The notes under the pieces are model-generated. The model was not told the origin of the DNA, searched no databases, and saw nothing but the letters and a program-made list of their open reading frames with translations. Below are positions 52,382 to 62,841 of a DNA stretch of 64,000 nt, one piece after another; the stretch's first letter is position 1, and every line of letters starts with the position of its first letter. The stretch is from an uncultured Pelagibacteraceae bacterium. GTDB taxonomy: Bacteria > Pseudomonadota > Alphaproteobacteria > Pelagibacterales > Pelagibacteraceae. The stretch covers positions 49,619 to 113,618 of the forward strand of contig CACOQN010000003.1 of assembly GCA_902629285.1 (NCBI GenBank), given 5' to 3'. A program made the position numbers and the translations under genes.

Positions 52382-52390
52382 ATAATTTTT

Positions 52391-53035
52391 TTAATTTTTT
52401 TTTTTAATTTTTTTAATATTTATTAAAAAAGAGTCTTCGCTTGTTAAACTTTTTTTTTCTACATACTCCAATTTCCATTTTTTTTTTGAATTTTCAAAAA
52501 TTTTTTTTCCACTCTTCCCCATAAAAAAAATTAAATTTTTATATTTTGAAAAATTTTCATATACTAAATCTAAGACTACCGGCATTGGTTTAAATGCTCT
52601 AGACATTATTGTTCCTGTTTCTAAATTTTTTATTTCAAAAATATTTTTTTGAAAAATTTTTGTGTTTAAATTTAATTTTTTGGAAACTTCCTCTAAAAAA
52701 TGGCTTTTATGGTAACTTTTTTCATAAAGGTGCACATTCATATTATTTTTCATATTTTTCAGTATAATTGCTACGATAATCCCAGGCATACCACCCCCTG
52801 AACCTATATCAGTGGTTGTATTACTATTTAAGTCAATAAAATCAATAATTTGCGCTGAATCTATAATATGCCGATTAATTATAGCCTTTTTTGATGCTGT
52901 ATTTTGGCTAATTATGTTGAATTTTTTATTTTTTTCAAGAATCATGGATATATAGTTTTCAAAGTCCAAAAATGTTTCACGTGAAACATTTAAGTGATTG
53001 ATTCTAGAATAAGAATTTAAAATTTCTTTATCCAT
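52391..53035 (-). CDS. rsmG: 16S rRNA (guanine527-N7)-methyltransferase
   Basis: ORF; TDIGSGGGMPGIIVAI; between mnmG and parA. Confidence 0.93.
   Translation of the reverse strand: MDKEILNSYSRINHLNVSRETFLDFENYISMILEKNKKFNIISQNTASKKAIINRHIIDSAQIIDFIDLNSNTTTDIGSGGGMPGIIVAIILKNMKNNMNVHLYEKSYHKSHFLEEVSKKLNLNTKIFQKNIFEIKNLETGTIMSRAFKPMPVVLDLVYENFSKYKNLIFFMGKSGKKIFENSKKKWKLEYVEKKSLTSEDSFLINIKKIKKKN
52973..52988. promoter_or_regulatory. parS centromere site
   Basis: Exact TGTTTCACGTGAAACA palindrome, within rsmG (encodes NVSRETF). Confidence 0.96.
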
Positions 53036-54906
53036 TAAGCTATATGCTTAATAGACTTTCTTTTTACATGTGACAACAAAATATATACAGCAGCAGGAGT
53101 TATTCCATCAATTCTTAGAGCTTGACCCATTGTTTTGGGCTTTATTTTTTTAAATTTAGCTTTTACCTCATTAGACAAACCTGATAGTCCATCATAATTA
53201 ATTTTATCAGGAATAATTAGGTTTTCATCTCTTTTAAATGCTAATATGTCAGCTTTTTGCTTTTTTAAATATCCTCTGTAATGAGCGTTAATTTCAACTT
53301 GTTCATCAATTTCTTTACTAAAAAAGGGTATATCAGACCATATTTCCCTAATTTTACTCATATTTACCCCTTTTTGAGTCAAAACTTCGATAGATGATCT
53401 CAATATTCCGTCTTTAGCTATTTTTATTCCAAATTTCTCCGCTTTAGATGGTGAAATCTTAGAATCTTTCATTTTTACATTTATTTGATTAATTTGCTCA
53501 AATTTAGTCAAATATAAAGCTTTTCTTTCATTGCCTATTAAGCCAATTTCTATTCCCTTTGCAGTTAATCTTTGATCAGCATTATCAGATCTCAAGCTCA
53601 ATCGATATTCTGCTCTCGATGTAAACATACGGTATGGCTCAGCTACTCCTTTAGTCACCAAATCATCAATCATTACTCCTATGTAAGCGTCAGATCTATC
53701 AAGTATGAATGGTTCCAATTTTTTAACAGACAAGGCTGCATTTATTCCTGCTATAAGTCCCTGCGCAGCAGCTTCCTCATATCCTGTTGTTCCATTAATT
53801 TGACCAGCAAGATAAAGATTGCTTATCTTTTTAGTTTCAAGGGTTAAGAATAGTTCACGTGGATCTATATAGTCATATTCTATTGCATATCCTGGTCTTA
53901 ATATAGTAACATTCTCTAAACCATTGATATTATTACATATTTCTTGTTGCACGTCAGCTGGAAGTGATGTCGAGATACCATTTGGGTAAATTGTGTGATC
54001 ATTTAGACCTTCTGGCTCTAAAAATATCTGGTGACGTATTTTATCTGCAAATTTTACTATCTTATCCTCTATAGATGGACAATATCTTGGGCCAACCCCT
54101 TTTATGCTACCTGAGTACATGGCGCTCTTAGATAAATTCTTTTCTATAATGTTATGAACCTTTTCGTTTGTATAAGTTATTCTACAAGATATTTGTTTGT
54201 TTAAATTTTTTTTAGTTAAGAATGAAAAAAAATAAGGATCTTCATCTGCAAATTGTTCTTCTAAGTTTTCAAAATTAATAGTTCTTGAATCTAACCTTGG
54301 TGGTGTTCCAGTCTTTAATCTTCCAATTTTAAAATTGTATTTAGCTAATTGTTCACTCAAACCTGTAGAAGGTTTTTCATCATATCTTCCTGCAGGTGTT
54401 CTTTCATCACCTATATGTATCAAACCATTTAAAAAAGTCCCTGTTGTGAGTATTATCTTATTGGATAGAACTTTCTTACCTTCTTTAGTTTGAAACCCAC
54501 TTATTGAGTTTTTATCAAAAATAAACTTGATTACGGGATCTGAAAAAATGCTTAAATTACAGTAGTTTACTAATTTTTCTTGCATATATTTTCGATAAAG
54601 TGATCTATCTGATTGAGTTCGCGGTCCTCTGACTGCTGGACCTCTACTTCTATTTAACAATCTGAATTGTATACCTGATTTGTCTGCTACATCTCCCATA
54701 ACACCATCAAGCGCATCTATTTCTCTAACTAAATGTCCTTTACCCAAACCACCTATTGCAGGGTTGCATGACATCTCCCCAATAGTTTCTATTTTGTGAG
54801 TGAATAGGGCAGTGTTTACTCCTAAACGAGCCGAAGCTGCTGCAGCTTCACATCCAGCATGACCACCTCCAATTACAACTACATCAAATGACAAATCATT
54901 TTTCAT
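53035..54906 (-). CDS. mnmG: tRNA uridine-5-carboxymethylaminomethyl modification enzyme MnmG
   Basis: [44 protein letters not shown]. Confidence 0.98.
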   Translation of the reverse strand: MKNDLSFDVVVIGGGHAGCEAAAASARLGVNTALFTHKIETIGEMSCNPAIGGLGKGHLVREIDALDGVMGDVADKSGIQFRLLNRSRGPAVRGPRTQSDRSLYRKYMQEKLVNYCNLSIFSDPVIKFIFDKNSISGFQTKEGKKVLSNKIILTTGTFLNGLIHIGDERTPAGRYDEKPSTGLSEQLAKYNFKIGRLKTGTPPRLDSRTINFENLEEQFADEDPYFFSFLTKKNLNKQISCRITYTNEKVHNIIEKNLSKSAMYSGSIKGVGPRYCPSIEDKIVKFADKIRHQIFLEPEGLNDHTIYPNGISTSLPADVQQEICNNINGLENVTILRPGYAIEYDYIDPRELFLTLETKKISNLYLAGQINGTTGYEEAAAQGLIAGINAALSVKKLEPFILDRSDAYIGVMIDDLVTKGVAEPYRMFTSRAEYRLSLRSDNADQRLTAKGIEIGLIGNERKALYLTKFEQINQINVKMKDSKISPSKAEKFGIKIAKDGILRSSIEVLTQKGVNMSKIREIWSDIPFFSKEIDEQVEINAHYRGYLKKQKADILAFKRDENLIIPDKINYDGLSGLSNEVKAKFKKIKPKTMGQALRIDGITPAAVYILLSHVKRKSIKHIA

Positions 54907-55023
54907 AAGCCAAATTTATAGGTGATTAAATAATTTACAAGATAGGCTAATTATTTTGTAAATAAGACACATTTATCAACGTTTTTTGATTAAAAAAGTC
55001 TAAAAAACCAGCAAAAAAAGGTA

Positions 55024-56355
55024 TTATTTACCGATACAAAAATCGTTGAAAATACTACCTAATATCTCCTCTACATCGACTTTTCCAACAATCATGCCTA
55101 AATGTCTAGTAGCTAATCTTAAATCTTCTGCAGCTTTATCAAAATCTTCGATTTCTTTTTTTTGATTAAAGTTATTTAGATAATCTAAACACTGTTGCAA
55201 ATGTTGCCTGTGCCTCTCTCTTGTAATTAAAATATCATCAGTTCTAAGAAATTTATTTTTTAAATTATTTTTTATTTTTGAAATTAATTCATCTATGTTT
55301 TTATTTTCTTTAATTGAAATTAAAACATGATTTGTTTTTTTAATTTCTGGGTCGATGTCTTTTTCTAAAAGATCAGATTTATTTATAACTAAAATTGCAT
55401 TTTCATGTAACAAATCCTTCAAAACATCAGTAAAATCAAGGCTTTTTGCATCAATCACAACAAGCTTTAGATCTGCTTCTTCAGCTCTATTAAGAGATAA
55501 TTTAATTCCTTTTTTTTCTATTTCATCTTTAGAATCTCTTATTCCAGCTGTATCAGATATTATAACTGGATAACCGTCTATATTTAGATGGGTTTCAATT
55601 ACGTCTCTCGTTGTGCCTGCAATTTCAGAAACGATTGCAACATCACGATTAGATAAATGATTAATCAAGCTTGATTTTCCGGCATTAGTTGGTCCTAAGA
55701 TAGCAATTTTAAAACCTTCTCTAATTCTTTCTCCAACTTTTTGATCATCTAATATTTTTTTAATTTTATTTATCACTTCATCTGAACTGTTTTTAATTTC
55801 TTCTAAAATATTATTTGGTAAATCTTCATCTGGAAAATCAATTTTAGCTTCGAAATGAGATAAAATTTTTAAAAGTTTTTCTCTTAAAAAATTAAATTGA
55901 TCTGCTGATTTTCCATTCATAATTTTAATTGCTTGTTGTCTTTGAATTTCTGTTTCTGAAGAAATCAAATCAGCAATGCTTTCTGCTTTAAGTAAATTTA
56001 TTTTTCCATTTTGAAATGCAAGTTTTGTAAATTCACCAGGTTCAGCTAGTCTACAATTTTCTATGTCTGAAAGAGAGGAGTGCAGGGCATCCACAACAGC
56101 TTTGCTGCCATGAACTTGAATTTCAGCCATATCTTCACCAGTGTAGCTCTCTGGCCCAGGAAACCATAAGATTAAACCTTCATCAATCAGCTCAGAAGTG
56201 TTTATTTTATTGATTTTTCTTAATGTTGCTACTCTCGGCTTTGGTGGCTCTTTGCCAGTTAAAAGCTTAATAACTTTTGAAGTGTCTTGTCCTGAAAGTC
56301 TTATAACAGCCACACCTGATATACCAGGACCACTTGATAAAGCATAAATCGTCAT
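55024..56355 (-). CDS. mnmE: tRNA modification GTPase MnmE
   Basis: ORF; LGPTNAGKSSLINHL, DTAGIRD, C-term CIGK. Confidence 0.97.
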   Translation of the reverse strand: MTIYALSSGPGISGVAVIRLSGQDTSKVIKLLTGKEPPKPRVATLRKINKINTSELIDEGLILWFPGPESYTGEDMAEIQVHGSKAVVDALHSSLSDIENCRLAEPGEFTKLAFQNGKINLLKAESIADLISSETEIQRQQAIKIMNGKSADQFNFLREKLLKILSHFEAKIDFPDEDLPNNILEEIKNSSDEVINKIKKILDDQKVGERIREGFKIAILGPTNAGKSSLINHLSNRDVAIVSEIAGTTRDVIETHLNIDGYPVIISDTAGIRDSKDEIEKKGIKLSLNRAEEADLKLVVIDAKSLDFTDVLKDLLHENAILVINKSDLLEKDIDPEIKKTNHVLISIKENKNIDELISKIKNNLKNKFLRTDDILITRERHRQHLQQCLDYLNNFNQKKEIEDFDKAAEDLRLATRHLGMIVGKVDVEEILGSIFNDFCIGK

Positions 56356-56399
56356 AAAATATTTTCATTTAAATAGTTCAATTTATAAAAGCAAATTTT

Positions 56400-57038
56400 C
56401 TATCCTCCCCAGACATTATAAATATCAGAGTCAATATATCCGTTAAATGAAATCGATCTTCTTTCCTCTCCTGTCCCTTTAAATGGGTATACTGTATGCA
56501 TTAAATAATGTGGGAAAAAATAAAAATCACCCACTTTGGGAATTATTTTTAAAACTGAATTTGACATAAACCTATGTGAGCCATCAATAAAATTTAAATT
56601 ACCTCCTTGAAACATTTTTCCACCTTTTCCAGCAGCATGTTCTCCTAAATAATCTGGAACTTTTAAAAATCCCGCTCCAGAAATATGTCCTCCATGCCAA
56701 TGTATTGGATTAAATTCATGTTTGAATTGTCTTACAATCCAAGTCTGTATAATTTCAAATTTGGTAATTTTTTTGTTCATTTCCGTTTTAACCCAGCCCT
56801 GAACACACGTTCCAAGAAAATTTGCCCATCCACATTTCTTTGCAAAATCAGGCTCGATTTTAAACTCTTGTGTAACATCGCCCACCAATCTACTTCCATG
56901 GTCAAGTTTTTTTGATTTTTCTGCATCGGAAATAATTCTGTCAACATAACTATTTAAATCATTTACAATACTATCTGGTATTTTGACTTTTAATATTGAT
57001 GGTCCAAACGGTTTAATTCGTTCCAATTTAATTTCCAT
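56400..57038 (-). CDS. Putative 2OG-Fe(II) oxygenase
   Basis: ORF; NPIHWHGGHISGAGFLKVP, HRF/HYLMHTVYPFKGTGEERRSISFN. Confidence 0.82.
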   Translation of the reverse strand: MEIKLERIKPFGPSILKVKIPDSIVNDLNSYVDRIISDAEKSKKLDHGSRLVGDVTQEFKIEPDFAKKCGWANFLGTCVQGWVKTEMNKKITKFEIIQTWIVRQFKHEFNPIHWHGGHISGAGFLKVPDYLGEHAAGKGGKMFQGGNLNFIDGSHRFMSNSVLKIIPKVGDFYFFPHYLMHTVYPFKGTGEERRSISFNGYIDSDIYNVWGG

Positions 57039-57121
57039 ATCTCATTAAAACATTAATGAAAGATTATGTAAATTTTTAATTTATATTGATATTTGTTTTA
57101 AGTTACTTTTATATACAGTAT

Positions 57122-58390
57122 CTATGCTGGTTTGTTCATTGAGTTAAAAAACTCAGCATTATTTTTTGTGTCTTTTAATTTTGAGTTAATAAACTCTATA
57201 GCGTCCATGGTTCCCATAGGAGCGATTATTCTTCTAAGCACATTCATTTTTTGTAAATCATTTTTGTCGAATAATAATTCTTCTCTTCTTGTGCCTGATT
57301 TTGTTATATCAATTGCTGGATATATTCTTTTATCTGCAATTTTTCTATCTAGTATAGTTTCGCTATTACCTGTTCCTTTAAATTCTTCAAAAATAACTTC
57401 ATCCATTCTACTTCCTGTATCAATTAAAGCTGTAGAGATAATTGTTAATGAACCACCTTCCTCGATGTTTCTTGCTGCACCGAAAAATCTTTTAGGTCTT
57501 TGAAGTGCATTTGCATCAACACCTCCTGTTAAAACTTTACCGGAACTTGGTATCACGGCATTATAAGCTCTTCCCAATCGGGTTATAGAATCTAACAAAA
57601 TAATAACATCTTTTTTATGTTCGGTTAGTCTTTTAGCTTTTTCAATAACCATTTCAGCCACTGCAACATGCCTTTGTGCTGGTTCATCAAAAGTAGAACT
57701 AATTACTTCGCCTTTTACAGTTCTTTGCATGTCTGTTACTTCCTCTGGACGTTCATCAATCAGAAGCACCATAAGATAACATTCAGGATAATTTTTTGCT
57801 ATAGAGTTTGCTATACTTTGCAAAATCATTGTTTTTCCAGCTTTGGGTGGGGAAATAATAATAGATCTTTGTCCTTTTCCGATAGGGCTTACGAGATCAA
57901 TGAGTCTTGGAGTTAAATCTTGTTTTTTTTCAACTTTTGTAGTTTCAACTTCCATCACTAATTGTTTATCTGGATATAACGGCGTTAAGTTATCGAATGC
58001 AATCTTGTGTCTAGCTTTTTCTGGTTCTTCAAAATTTATTTTACTAACTTGCAATAATGCAAAATATCTTTCTCCCTCTTTGGGGGCTCTTACTGGTCCT
58101 TCCACTGTATCTCCTGTTCTTAAACCGAATTTTCTAATTTGACTAGGGCTTACATAAATATCATCTGGTCCTGGAAGGTAATTTGACTCCATTGCTCTTA
58201 GAAAACCAAACCCGTCCTGCAATAACTGCAAGACACCAACGCCAGTTATTTCCTCTTTTTCAGCAACTTTTTTTAAAATAGCAAAGAGTATTTCTTGTTT
58301 TCTGAGTGTGCTGGCGTTTTCTATGCCAAGCTCCTCAGCTTGAGCAATGAGCTGTTCAGATGATTTTAGTTTGAGTTCTTGAATGTTCAT
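57122..58390 (-). CDS. rho: Transcription termination factor Rho
   Basis: [29 protein letters not shown]. Confidence 0.98.
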   Translation of the reverse strand: MNIQELKLKSSEQLIAQAEELGIENASTLRKQEILFAILKKVAEKEEITGVGVLQLLQDGFGFLRAMESNYLPGPDDIYVSPSQIRKFGLRTGDTVEGPVRAPKEGERYFALLQVSKINFEEPEKARHKIAFDNLTPLYPDKQLVMEVETTKVEKKQDLTPRLIDLVSPIGKGQRSIIISPPKAGKTMILQSIANSIAKNYPECYLMVLLIDERPEEVTDMQRTVKGEVISSTFDEPAQRHVAVAEMVIEKAKRLTEHKKDVIILLDSITRLGRAYNAVIPSSGKVLTGGVDANALQRPKRFFGAARNIEEGGSLTIISTALIDTGSRMDEVIFEEFKGTGNSETILDRKIADKRIYPAIDITKSGTRREELLFDKNDLQKMNVLRRIIAPMGTMDAIEFINSKLKDTKNNAEFFNSMNKPA

Positions 58391-58507
58391 GATTAAATTT
58401 TGATAAGGACTTATCGATATTGATAATATATATACTCTTCAAAGTATTACAAGATGGTTTGTGAAATATTAAAAAAAAGTAGTAAAATAAAGGTTTTTAG
58501 ATAAATT

Positions 58508-59035
58508 TTAGTAAGTTTTTTCTATTTCCTCAGTAAAATCTTTGACTTTTGACCAATCTGTAAATTCATATGATTGTGTAGTATCTGTAGGGCCATTGGT
58601 AATAAACATAATAAATTTAATTATGTATTTATCTAAAAGATTATAATTAGGATAATCGAGTTTTCCTGCAAAAACGTTTATTTTCTTGGGTATCCATTTG
58701 GATTTTTTTAAAAACTTTTTTACATATGGATTAGTTTCTGAGGTATTTTTCCCTGGTTTTCTCGCAACAACATTTACTGAAAAAAAAACAGATTTTTTTT
58801 TATCTAAAATATTTTTATTTAAATTAACAAATTTAAAAAGTTCTTGTGAATAGTTGCCATATCTTATGCTGGCACCAATTATAATTTTTTCAAAATTAGA
58901 TAAATTTACATTTTTTGCTTCTTGTAAGGAAACCAAGTTAACGAGATTTTCACCATTTAATGAATTTGCTATCCTTTCACAAATTTTTTTTGTATGACCG
59001 TCTGTGCTTGAATAGATAATCAAAGAATTTGACAT
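58508..59035 (-). CDS. hemG: Menaquinone-dependent (flavodoxin-type) protoporphyrinogen oxidase HemG
   Basis: ORF; IIYSSTDGHTKKI, IGASIRYGNYSQELFKFV, FSVNVVARKPGKNTSETNPYVKKFL closely resembles E. coli HemG. Confidence 0.87.
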   Translation of the reverse strand: MSNSLIIYSSTDGHTKKICERIANSLNGENLVNLVSLQEAKNVNLSNFEKIIIGASIRYGNYSQELFKFVNLNKNILDKKKSVFFSVNVVARKPGKNTSETNPYVKKFLKKSKWIPKKINVFAGKLDYPNYNLLDKYIIKFIMFITNGPTDTTQSYEFTDWSKVKDFTEEIEKTY

Positions 59036-59047
59036 ATTTAAATATAT

Positions 59048-60166
59048 TTATGATTTATTCATGACCTGTTGTGGCATTTTTTCATAAAATTTTTTATCTA
59101 ATGTATATTCGATATTTTCTTTGTCTTGGGCAGAACCCTCTGCCTGAGTAAATGTATATTGAGCAAAGTCTTTGCACCAATTCTCTTTGGTATTTAAGCA
59201 TTCTATCGGATAAATATTTCCGCCCCAGTCTTTTGCGTCATTTACAAGCTCGTGACCCAATTCATCAGTTGTTTCCAGACAATCAGCAACAAAACTTGGG
59301 GAATATATGGCTATTTCTTTTTTTCCCTCAGATATTAATTTTTTCACTACTTCTTCTGTGTAGGGAGTTATCCACTCTTCAGAACCAAAACGGCTTTGGA
59401 AACTCATCATGCATTGTTCGGGCGCAATGTGTTGTAATTTATTTGTGATAAGACAAAACGTTTCATAGCAGTGCCTATAGTAGTCATCACCTTTATTAAC
59501 AATTCTTCTTTTTTGCATTCCGTGAAAAGTAATAATTAAAGAATCTATTTTTTTTCCTTGTTTTTGAAGTTCATTTATTTTCGCATCAACTTGGTTTACA
59601 GAATTGTCAATAAAAGCATGAGTTCTATGAAAATTTGTAATAACTTCAAAAGTTGGTATTTTGACTCTTTTAGATAATTCTTTTGCTAACGCATCTATGC
59701 CTGAGGCTATTGTGCTTTCAGAATATTGAGGAAACATCGGTATTACTAAAAGCTTTGTTGCACCAACGCCCTTTTTTAAATCATCTTCCCAGCTATCATA
59801 AACTTCATTTACATATGGTGGCGATAAAAGAAAGGCGTGATTTACTTCTACATAACCATTGGGATCAATTTTCTTTAGTTCTTCCCTTACATTTTTCGTA
59901 AAATCTCTTGTATTTGTAATTAAAGGAAAGTTTTTGCCGTCCCAGATTCTCGCATAAAGCTTTGCAGATTTTTTTGGTCTAAAGGGTAATACAAAAAAAT
60001 TTAAAATTATTTTCCATAACCACGGATTTATATCAACTACACGCGGATCACCTAAAAATTTTCTAAGATATTTTCTTAGGGCTTTAGTCGTAGGTTCAGA
60101 GGGCGAACCAAGCTGAACAAACACAACTTTTGTTTTTCTTTTTGGATGCGTATAAACTTGCGTCAT
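59048..60166 (-). CDS. hemH: Ferrochelatase
   Basis: ORF; VVFVQLGSPSEPTTKALRKYLRKFLGDPRVVD, SLIITFHGMQKRR. Confidence 0.95.
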   Translation of the reverse strand: MTQVYTHPKRKTKVVFVQLGSPSEPTTKALRKYLRKFLGDPRVVDINPWLWKIILNFFVLPFRPKKSAKLYARIWDGKNFPLITNTRDFTKNVREELKKIDPNGYVEVNHAFLLSPPYVNEVYDSWEDDLKKGVGATKLLVIPMFPQYSESTIASGIDALAKELSKRVKIPTFEVITNFHRTHAFIDNSVNQVDAKINELQKQGKKIDSLIITFHGMQKRRIVNKGDDYYRHCYETFCLITNKLQHIAPEQCMMSFQSRFGSEEWITPYTEEVVKKLISEGKKEIAIYSPSFVADCLETTDELGHELVNDAKDWGGNIYPIECLNTKENWCKDFAQYTFTQAEGSAQDKENIEYTLDKKFYEKMPQQVMNKS

Positions 60167-60167
60167 A

Positions 60168-61169
60168 TTAATAATCTTTTACTGTTTTTACTAAATATTC
60201 AAACATATTTGGATCCGTCTCCGGTAGTACCCCATGTCCCAAATTAAATATATATGGATGATCTTTAAAAATATTGAGATATTTTGAAGCTTCTTTTTTA
60301 ATTGTTTCTTTGTCAGTTAACAAAACTTTTGGGTCTAGTCCTCCTTGAACAGGAATTCTTATGGTTTTAACTGCTTCTTTAGGGTCTAAGTTATAATCAA
60401 TATTTATTGCGTCTGGATTAACAAATTCACAAAACTCCTTGTAATTTTTTATTCCTCTTGGAAAACATATAACTGGTACATTTAAAGACTTAACATAATT
60501 CACAAGGCTTAAAGTTGGTTTATAGATATAATCTGGTAAATCTTTTTTTTCTAAAAGACCTGCCCAACTATCAAAAATTTGAATTATATTCGCACCATTG
60601 TTGACTTGATTTTTTATGTGGATCTTTAAAAATTTATCTATGATTGATAACGTTTTATTTATCAAAACTTGGTTTTCAAAAAAATTCACTTTTAATTTAT
60701 TTTTTGGAGATTTTTGATTAATCATATAAACCAACAATGTCCATGGAGCACCAATGAATCCAATAGTATTTTTATTATTTAAAATTGGATTTGAACTTAC
60801 TTTTTTAATTGCTTTATAAACGTTATTTACTTTTTCTATAAAATCAGTTTCATCAATTTTTATTATCTCATCTAATTTTAATTGTCCCAACTTAGGGCCA
60901 AAATTTTTTTCAAACTCAACTTTTTGACCCAAACCATAAGGTAACATTAAAATGTCTGAAAAAATAATAGCAGCATCTAAATCAAATCTTTTCAAAGGTT
61001 GTAAAGTTATTTCGGACGATAAATCGTTATTCAAACACAAGTTAATAAAGTTTGGGTTATCTTTTCTAATTTGTCTAAATTCTGGCAGATATCTCCCGGC
61101 TTGTCTCATTATCCATATGGGATTAAAAGATGTGTTTTTTTTTATTATTACTTTATTTAAAGGTTTCAT
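60168..61169 (-). CDS. hemE: Uroporphyrinogen decarboxylase
   Basis: ORF; PIWIMRQAGRYLPEFRQIR, FIGAPWTLLVYM, GLDPKVL. Confidence 0.96.
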   Translation of the reverse strand: MKPLNKVIIKKNTSFNPIWIMRQAGRYLPEFRQIRKDNPNFINLCLNNDLSSEITLQPLKRFDLDAAIIFSDILMLPYGLGQKVEFEKNFGPKLGQLKLDEIIKIDETDFIEKVNNVYKAIKKVSSNPILNNKNTIGFIGAPWTLLVYMINQKSPKNKLKVNFFENQVLINKTLSIIDKFLKIHIKNQVNNGANIIQIFDSWAGLLEKKDLPDYIYKPTLSLVNYVKSLNVPVICFPRGIKNYKEFCEFVNPDAINIDYNLDPKEAVKTIRIPVQGGLDPKVLLTDKETIKKEASKYLNIFKDHPYIFNLGHGVLPETDPNMFEYLVKTVKDY

Positions 61170-61436
61170 ATAAAAGCTTTTTTAATTATTGTAGTTGTAG
61201 TATATCCTGTGAATAAAGGTGATTAATTTTTATAAACATTATATTCACAGTTTCCAAACATCTTAAAGGATTAAAACCTTTTAAAATCAGGCTTTTTTAT
61301 TTAAATTGATTTTAGTGGATTGTTTTATCCTGCTTATTATTAATGTTAACAAATGATAGATTTTACAAGCTAAATTTTAAAAATTATAAATTGTTTATTC
61401 TGATTAAAATAATACAAATTTACTAACTATTTATTC
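61170..61436. other. Candidate chromosomal replication origin (oriC)
   Basis: 267-bp AT-rich gap between divergent hemE and ppsR (Caulobacter-like synteny); TGTGAATAA (61208-61216) and ATATTCACA (61241-61249) DnaA-box-like sites forming a CTGTGAATA...TATTCACAG inverted repeat. Confidence 0.7.
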
Positions 61437-62264
61437 ATGACTAATACATACCAAATATATTTAATATCAGATTCGACCGGTGAAACCCTTGATAGAATTT
61501 TTTTAGCACTTAAAGCACAATTCTTAAATTTCGAATATAAAGTAAATTCATTTTCTTTTACTAGAACAGAAAATCAAATTTTAAAAATTCTTGATGAAGC
61601 AGAAAAAAATGTAAATTCAATAATCCTATACACTATTGTCGATAATAATTTAGCAAAATATTTGGCGAACAAAAGTGAAGATAAGAAAATTCCATGTTTT
61701 GGTGTTCTAGGAAATTTAATTTTAAATTTTTCAAAAATTTTAAACCAAAAAGCAACACACGAACCTAGTGGTCAACATATATTAAATGAAGAGTACTATA
61801 ATAGAATTGAAGCAATTCAATTTACAATGAATCATGATGATGGCAATTTAATACAAGAAGTTGATAAATCTGACATAATTCTTGTAGGTGTGAGTAGAAC
61901 AAGCAAAACTCCAACATCAATTTATCTGGCAAACAAAGGTTTCAAAACTTCAAATATACCTCTTGTAAATCAAAATTCATTGCCAGAAAAATTAAAACAA
62001 AATCCTCAAATGGTTTGTGTAGTAGGATTGACAACAGAACCCGAAAGGTTAGCAGATTTAAGAAAAAATAGAATGAATTCTTTAAAAGAAACTGAAAATA
62101 TAAAATATACAAATTTAGAGAATATAAAAAAAGAAGTTTTAAATGCAAAAAAAACCTTTCAGAAATATAAATGGCCACTTATAGATGTTACAAGGAAATC
62201 AGTTGAAGAAACAGCGGCATCTATAATTAAAATACACGAAATATATCTTAATAATGAAAAATAA
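61437..62264 (+). CDS. PPSR/DUF299 family kinase-pyrophosphorylase
   Basis: ORF; LISDSTGETLDRIFLA, LVGVSRTSKTPTSIYLANKG. Confidence 0.93.
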   Translation: MTNTYQIYLISDSTGETLDRIFLALKAQFLNFEYKVNSFSFTRTENQILKILDEAEKNVNSIILYTIVDNNLAKYLANKSEDKKIPCFGVLGNLILNFSKILNQKATHEPSGQHILNEEYYNRIEAIQFTMNHDDGNLIQEVDKSDIILVGVSRTSKTPTSIYLANKGFKTSNIPLVNQNSLPEKLKQNPQMVCVVGLTTEPERLADLRKNRMNSLKETENIKYTNLENIKKEVLNAKKTFQKYKWPLIDVTRKSVEETAASIIKIHEIYLNNEK

Positions 62265-62841
62265 AATTATTCTTGCTTCAAAAAGTAAAGTGCGAAAAGA
62301 AATATTAATAAAAAATGGCATAAAATGTGATGTTGAACCATCTAATGTTGACGAAGATACTGTAAAAATTTCTTTAATAAAAGCAAAAGCTACTCCCGAA
62401 ATCATTTCGAAAAATTTAGCTGAATTAAAAGCAAACAAGGTTAGTATGAAAAATCCAGGTGAAATTGTATTGGGAGCAGACAGCGTAATAGATTTAGGCG
62501 GTGAACTTATATCTAAACCCGAAAGTAGAGATGAAGCTTTCTCAATTTTAAAAAAACTTAACGCAAAATCGCACAACTTAATAAGCTCGGTTTGTATTTC
62601 TAAAGATGCCTCAATGATTTGGAATCATACAGATAAAGCTACGCTTACAATGAAAGAATTTTCAGACAAAGAATTAACAAAATATTTGAATAAAATATCA
62701 GACGAAAATCTTTACAATTATAATGTGTATCAAATTGAAGGGGAGGGCAGAAATTTATTTAAAAGTATAGACGGCGATAAAGACACAATAATGGGATTAC
62801 CTGTTAGAAAAATAAAAGAATATTTAGAAACAATAAAATGA
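62254..62841 (+). CDS. maf: Maf-family nucleotide pyrophosphatase
   Basis: ORF; IILASKSKVRKEILI, VLGADSVIDLGGELISKP. Confidence 0.92.
   Translation: MKNKIILASKSKVRKEILIKNGIKCDVEPSNVDEDTVKISLIKAKATPEIISKNLAELKANKVSMKNPGEIVLGADSVIDLGGELISKPESRDEAFSILKKLNAKSHNLISSVCISKDASMIWNHTDKATLTMKEFSDKELTKYLNKISDENLYNYNVYQIEGEGRNLFKSIDGDKDTIMGLPVRKIKEYLETIK

Noticed and set aside
53864-53881. Second parS candidate (AGTTCACGTGGATC) in mnmG
   Set aside because: Only the CACGTG core is intact; about 11/16 match, no better than chance in a coding region.
54907-55023. Alternative oriC or DnaA-box region between mnmG and mnmE (TTATCAACG)
   Set aside because: Single two-mismatch box and no inverted repeat; the hemE/ppsR gap is better supported by synteny.
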